From assembly GCF_949987515.2 (NCBI RefSeq), contig NC_082698.1, forward strand, positions 32,950,070 to 33,014,069: a stretch of DNA of 64,000 bases. Direction: 5' to 3'. This stretch comes from Delphinus delphis (taxonomy: Eukaryota > Chordata > Mammalia > Artiodactyla > Delphinidae). This document shows positions 59,656 to 64,000 of this stretch, piece after piece. How positions within the stretch are numbered: the stretch's first letter is position 1; each line of letters begins with the position of its first letter. The notes under the pieces were generated by a model, which was not told the DNA's origin, ran no database searches, and worked only from the letters and a program-made list of their open reading frames with translations. A program made the position numbers and the translations under genes.

Positions 59656-59678
<23 letters not shown>
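59465..59678 (+). mobile_element. CHR-2-type SINE, second of a tandem pair
   Basis: Canonical CHR-2 with a long poly(A). It lies between TSD copies at 59452-59464 and 59679-59692 (aaaagtaaagagga). It sits about 230 bp upstream of coding exon 9. Confidence 0.93.
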
Positions 59679-59687
<9 letters not shown>

Positions 59688-59909
59688 GAGGATTATTCCT
59701 TAACAGAGAAGTTGGTGATTGTTCAGATGTACTTTTAAGTACCTGGAATCCTATAAGGAGAGAAAAAACTATCATGAGGGGAATTAGGTTTACTTTTTAG
59801 ATTAGTAAGTGTCATTATGTTAATTGTTGGCTCCATGATAAGATTTATCTACAATTTAAATATTGTTTAAATTTACTCTGGCATAAATGTATTTTTTTTT
59901 TCTTGTCAG

Positions 59910-59955
59910 TTTGGATTTAGGTGGCGAGTAGAAAAAGAAGTAATTTCAGGGAAAG
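59910..59955 (+). CDS. FRA10AC1: FRA10AC1 coding exon 9 (residues 156-170)
   Basis: A long T tract and TTGTCAG precede 59910, and the donor is GTAATT at 59956. This short 46-nt exon encodes FGFRWRVEKEVISGK, with one base left over for Gly171. The FGFRWR core is distinctive. Confidence 0.95.
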
Positions 59956-60513
59956 GTAATTCTTTTTTTTATTTTAGTTTTTAATAGGATAAGGTTATTT
60001 TGTTATATTATTGAAGTCACTGGGTAAGATTATTCCTAATGTATACAATAAGTGATTATCTACAAAATACAAAGTAAAATTAGAGAAGGTGTATTAATGA
60101 TATATTGCTAACAAAGTTCAGAATATAATGCTTTAATGGTTTTTACGTTTAGAATTTTTGCTTCTAGGATATTCAATTGCAGATAAGTAGAAAATGTTCA
60201 AAGAGTTAAAAATTTCCTAGGAAGGAAACTATCAACAGATGAATACTTGAATTTTTCTCTATTAATTTTTGGAATAATGTGTTGGTATTACTGTATTCCA
60301 GTCAAATCCACATTTTGCAGATAGAAATTAAATATTACTTTGAACCTAATAATTTTTAGACAGGCTAGTTCTTATTCTTAGGGAGTCACTGAGTTTGAGC
60401 CCAAATATTTAGTCTTACAGAAAAAGAACAAGCATTTGGTAGACAATCAGTAAATGCTTTTTCTATGCATTGTAATCTATTCATAAAATTTTTCTGAAAA
60501 TTTAATATTTCTG

Positions 60514-60640
60514 TACTGTCTCATGCTATAAAATTAGCTTTGTATTATTGGTGATTGCATTTAAGTGTTAATCTTTATACTGTCTCACGCTATAAAATTA
60601 GCTCTTTATTGGTGATTGCATTTTAAGTGTTAATGTTTCT
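60514..60640 (+). repeat. 64-bp tandem duplication in intron 9
   Basis: tactgtctcatgctataaaa at 60514 recurs as tactgtctcacgctataaaa at 60578, followed in both by ttagct, ttggtgattgcat and aagtgttaat. Confidence 0.88.
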
Positions 60641-61743
60641 GAAAACTACATAGGAACATTAAGGAAATAATTTTAAACTAAAAACTTTTAAAAATCTTTG
60701 AAAATAAAAGTTTCATTTTTAAATGATTAAACATTTATGCTGTCAGTATGGCTCATATACATCTTCCATAAATTAAGATCAGCCCTAAAGGTACTATAGA
60801 GGAGAAGGAAAAAGAATAATTTTAAAGCTATTTTAAACTTTTCTTAGCATTACATTTTAGTTTGTGCTTTTACCTAAGACAATGAGAGCTGTTGAAATGT
60901 CTACCACAATTTTAAAATTTTATACTTCTATTGAATGGAATTTTCAAGTGACAGTAAGTAATGCTGCCTTTAAAAAAAATTGATGGACATTCTCTAAATT
61001 CATGTAATTGAAAAAAGTTTTACTTGAGAAGGGGAAAGAAAGCTATTTGCTCTGACTGAATCTTGGTGCTTTTTTAACAATAGAGCCATTGCTAAACACA
61101 TACAGATTTAATGAAGTATTTATTTGGAATGAGTGAAACAATGCCAATTTAGAAAAGTTATCAGCCTTTGAACTGGTAATTTTCAAAATTCATTTTGACA
61201 GTTTCTTTTTTATGAAAAAAAGGCAGTTCCTGTTGGTGCAAATTATTGAGATATAAATGCTTTTTTTTAGTTTGTGCAAATAAGTTTGATCTTGTCTTTT
61301 TCTGTTGAAGTTAATAATTGTTGAGTAGTTTATTTTTTTTTCCCTCTTGGATCATCAATATTAGTCCTTTTTTGCATAGGTTTTAATATACAGTGGATAT
61401 GATAATAAGGCATTGATTTTAGTGTCAAGTGATTCTAAAACTTAAGAGCATCAGGTTTGATTACTCATTCTACTTAATCTCAAAATGCTAGTTAAAATGT
61501 GTTTTAAATGTCATTTTATGCTGGTACTTAAATGCCATATTAAAAATTTCAATTTTTATCAATTTTAATATTATTAAATATTGAAAAAGATTGTCCCAGT
61601 TATAAGTGCATGTACTTTGGAAAATATACTTATTCTTTTAGTGTATTAGTGAGTACACTTTTCTAGTACTTCCATCTTCCAAAGTGTAAGATTCCCTTAC
61701 ACGGAGTCACTAAAACTCTGTATCTTAATATAAACAGTCAACT

Positions 61744-61767
61744 TGATAGATAGTCAACTATCTATCA
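61744..61767. other. Perfect 10-bp inverted repeat
   Basis: tgatagatag and ctatctatca separated by tcaa; could form a hairpin. Confidence 0.7.
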
Positions 61768-62010
61768 GGTAAAGAATTCTGGAACTGTTTTTTTTTTAAA
61801 CAGTTCATTCAGCAATTTGATTTGATTGTTGAACATACCACAATTATTGTGGTCAGTTTTTTAATGATTATTTTATAAAGCTAGGAATTTATATATGTAT
61901 GTCATGTATGTTATGTATGTATGTTGAGTAAATTTCAGAGGTAATGCCAGATTGTATAGATAAATATTGTCACCAACCATCATAGCTAATATTCCTTCCT
62001 TTATTTGCAG

Positions 62011-62124
62011 GCCAGTTTTGCTGTGGAAATAAACGTTGTGATAAAAAAGAAGGCTTAAAGAGTTGGGAAGTTAATTTTGGTTATATTGAGCATGGTGAAA
62101 AGAGAAATGCGCTTGTTAAATTAA
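62011..62124 (+). CDS. FRA10AC1: FRA10AC1 coding exon 10 (residues 171-208)
   Basis: The acceptor is TTTGCAG before 62011 and the donor GTAAGT follows 62124. It encodes QFCCGNKRCDKKEGLKSWEV, then NFGYIEHGEKRNALVKL. C175 and C180 form the first half of a possible zinc site whose second half (CX2C) is in the next exon. One base is left over for Arg209. Confidence 0.95.
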
Positions 62125-63229
62125 GTAAGTTGATTTTAGGTGGGGTGTGATTGATTTCTTCAAAGTTTATCTAGTAATTTAGATTTTAAAATATATAGGC
62201 TAATTTAAGATCCAATTAAAAATTTTTAATGTATCTTCTTGGGAACTCTTTTTTTCTCAGAGCTTCTGAAAGTTGCAAGAGTGACATTAGGGGAAATAGT
62301 TCTAATGCCAAAGGTAAACCAGTAATTCGTGAAGTGAAGACCTCTTTCCATTACTTTGAGAATGTCACCAGGGCAGAGTGAGATGCAAAGTATCAGAAAA
62401 GGCAATATAAAATCTCGCATTAGCTGATAGCCATATTGTTATGGTGTAGACTTTATTGACTGTCAATAAAGAAAAAATTTTAGAAGGGCAGATTTTCTTG
62501 ATATTAGTCTTAAAAGCTTAGGATTATAACCCAGAATACAGAAGTTTCTCTTAATATACATGTTTTAGGATCTGTTGCTTATTCTTTTTTTTCTCCTAAG
62601 CTAGTCTTTTATGTGTCAGCTTCTTCTCTGCCTCATGTTAACAACCTTCTCTGGTTCCTAAATACGTGTGCCCTTAGAGTGTCTGCCCACTCTGGGTAGA
62701 AATCAAGGATTTCTCCATATGCTACTTGGTACACACCAATGAAGGTTGGTGTCTGAGTTCTTCCTGGAAGTGCTTATGAGGAAGAGTCAACTAGTGTGAA
62801 CTGAGATTAAAGCAAAAAAGAGACCACAATAGAGGAACTTTTTTGCAAGTTCTTTTACATTTGAAAACTCTTAGAGTACTTCAGAGGAAATGACTATACC
62901 CACACTATTGTTATTAGATGTCTTTGATGTGAGATACAATTCTGCCTGTGAAACAGTTTGCTTTTAGAATAACTTGACAGCACCATTTTCTAAAGCAATG
63001 GCAGAATATTTTCAATTTCTCAAGCATTGTGATTCAATTTTTATTATATATATACATTTTTTGAGGTGGGAGAGAATCAGATTGTTTTCTTCAGATTATT
63101 TGTTTCCCCTCTTACAGTAAAGGAATGTAAAGAAAAATGACAATTTATGATATTAAAAGTAAAGTAGCAGTGCAGTTATTAAAATTTAGCAATTCTGTGC
63201 TGTTACTCTTTTTTTTTTTTTTTTTTTAG
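62125..63229. other. FRA10AC1 intron 10
   Basis: No nameable repeat or extra exon seen. Confidence 0.4.
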
Positions 63230-63272
63230 GATTATGCCAAGAATGTTCCTTTAAATTAAATTTTCATCACAG
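63230..63272 (+). CDS. FRA10AC1: FRA10AC1 coding exon 11 (residues 209-222, last in window)
   Basis: An unusually long T tract of about 19 bases ending in AG precedes 63230; the donor is GTAATA at 63273. It encodes RLCQECSFKLNFHH, with the C211-x-x-C214 pair, and ends two bases into Arg223. The remaining C-terminal exons are not in the window: 63273-64000 holds only intron and a MIR. Confidence 0.93.
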
Positions 63273-63794
63273 GTAATATTATCTTTTAAAATGTGGTTGT
63301 TAATTTTAGTACTCTGGGACGTAGTCACCTGCACTGGATGTCTAAAGTAGACTTGAGTGGTTGATGTTTGATTAGTTGATTGTATATAAAATCCGCCATT
63401 ACCATATGACCACATAAACCAGGGAACTGGAAGTTCGTCATGCCTAACTCTAGTCAAGCAGTTTTAAATGTGAAGGCCTGTGCAGGGTGGTAGATAGATG
63501 CTAGAATTTTTGGTTTGGAATCAGTGTTCAGATACTGTAATATTCTTCGAAACTATATTGTAAAGCAGGTCTTCATAAAGTGATTCCTATGTCTCATTTA
63601 AGCATTGTTTTAATTAGAGTTTGTCATTGTTACAAAGGATTATACCTCTATACTCATTTTAGATGTTAAAATCAGGCTCCTATTGAATGAGCTAGACTGT
63701 GTCTGCCATACTGAATGGGGTAGGAGTATCATTGTTCTGCATTGTGCAGTATATATAGATAGTAGGCTTTCCTATATATTCCTCTCAGCTAATC
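63273..63794. other. Intron 11 sequence without recognised features
   Basis: No exon-like segment seen before the MIR. Confidence 0.4.
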
Positions 63795-63950
63795 CACTTG
63801 CTAGTCTTCTTGGGCAAGCTATGTAACCTCTGTAAGACTCAATTTTATTATCTCTAAAAATGAGTATACTAAGGTTATTGTGGGGATTAAATGAAAATGC
63901 ATATAAAATGCTTGACACAGTGTCTGGCGTATGATAAGTCAAGCATAATG
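63795..63950 (+). repeat. MIR fragment at the right edge
   Basis: cttgggcaagctatgtaacc, ttgtggggattaaatgaaaa and gcttgacacagtgtctggcg follow MIR order. Confidence 0.8.
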
Positions 63951-64000
63951 AAGTCCCTGGCGTTGCAGATGTTCAGACAAAATCTGTGTAACCTGGCATG

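Larger units (their letters stand above)
59956..62010. other. FRA10AC1 intron 9
   Basis: AT-rich and free of recognisable SINEs or L1. It holds a tandem duplication (60514-60640) and a small perfect hairpin (61744-61767). No exon-like segment seen. Confidence 0.5.
37795..64000 (+). other. FRA10AC1: FRA10AC1 gene (5' part, runs off the right edge)
   Basis: FRA10AC1 is a conserved nuclear protein found in spliceosomes; its human 5' UTR carries the CGG tract of the fragile site FRA10A. The nine coding exons recognised here translate, in a continuous frame, to a protein starting MHGHGGYDSDFSDDEHCGES and reaching a CX2C motif and LNFHH, which matches the FRA10AC1 family as I remember it. Residues 1-222 are in the window; the usual length is about 315, so the Lys/Ser-rich C-terminal third and the 3' UTR are missing from the window rather than lost. 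The N-terminus is acidic and then basic, a helical charged middle follows, and residues 172-222 hold paired cysteines (C175/C180 and C211/C214) that could bind zinc. No frameshift or internal stop is seen and every intron has GT-AG ends. The 5' exon boundaries are less certain than the coding exons. Confidence 0.95.

Noticed and set aside
936..59678. Recurring units that look like tRNA genes or a dispersed CRISPR-like array
   Set aside because: They are tRNA-derived SINEs with A/B-box-like heads, poly(A) tails and TSDs, scattered in both directions; no cloverleaf tRNA or regular spacing is present.

Overview
This is a 64 kb piece of mammalian nuclear genome. The repeats point to a cetacean, most likely a toothed whale. 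More than twenty copies of CHR-type tRNA-derived SINEs are present (heads reading gggcttccctggtggcgcag, with poly(A) or (AAATA)n tails). Many are young enough to keep clear target-site duplications (TSDs). Artiodactyl/cetacean-type L1 elements and older MIR, L2, hAT and MER8-like fossils make up most of the rest. The species assignment is inference.

Only one functional gene is recognisable: FRA10AC1, on the + strand, in the right 26 kb. A CpG-rich promoter with an ETS-type site lies near 37.6-37.96 kb. Two probable 5'-UTR exons follow, then nine coding exons from 39849 to 63272 whose reading frame joins cleanly across every junction. They encode residues 1 to about 222 of a protein of about 315 residues; the lysine-rich C-terminal part lies beyond the window. 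The fifth intron has textbook U12-type (minor spliceosome) signals. Intron 8 is 12.4 kb and holds a nearly full-length antisense L1 and several SINEs.

The left 37.5 kb has no intact gene. In human the region upstream of FRA10AC1 separates it from the divergent gene LGI1, and no LGI1 exon is visible here, which fits a purely intergenic stretch. Its one gene-derived object is a 5'-truncated processed pseudogene of tubulin cofactor B (TBCB) at about 18.84-19.54 kb, itself split by a SINE. The rest is repeats, often nested: SINE in L1, SINE in an LTR-like element in a MIR, and L1 in a MIR.

I found no evidence of a new biological system. The observations most worth checking are small: the U12 intron, a TSD-flanked insertion made only of poly(T), a SINE insertion carrying a probable 3'-transduced segment, a SINE with an internal 60-bp expansion, two SINEs inserted one after the other at the same target, a tandem duplication carrying five GATA motifs near the FRA10AC1 promoter, and a very short CGG tract where human FRA10A expands.
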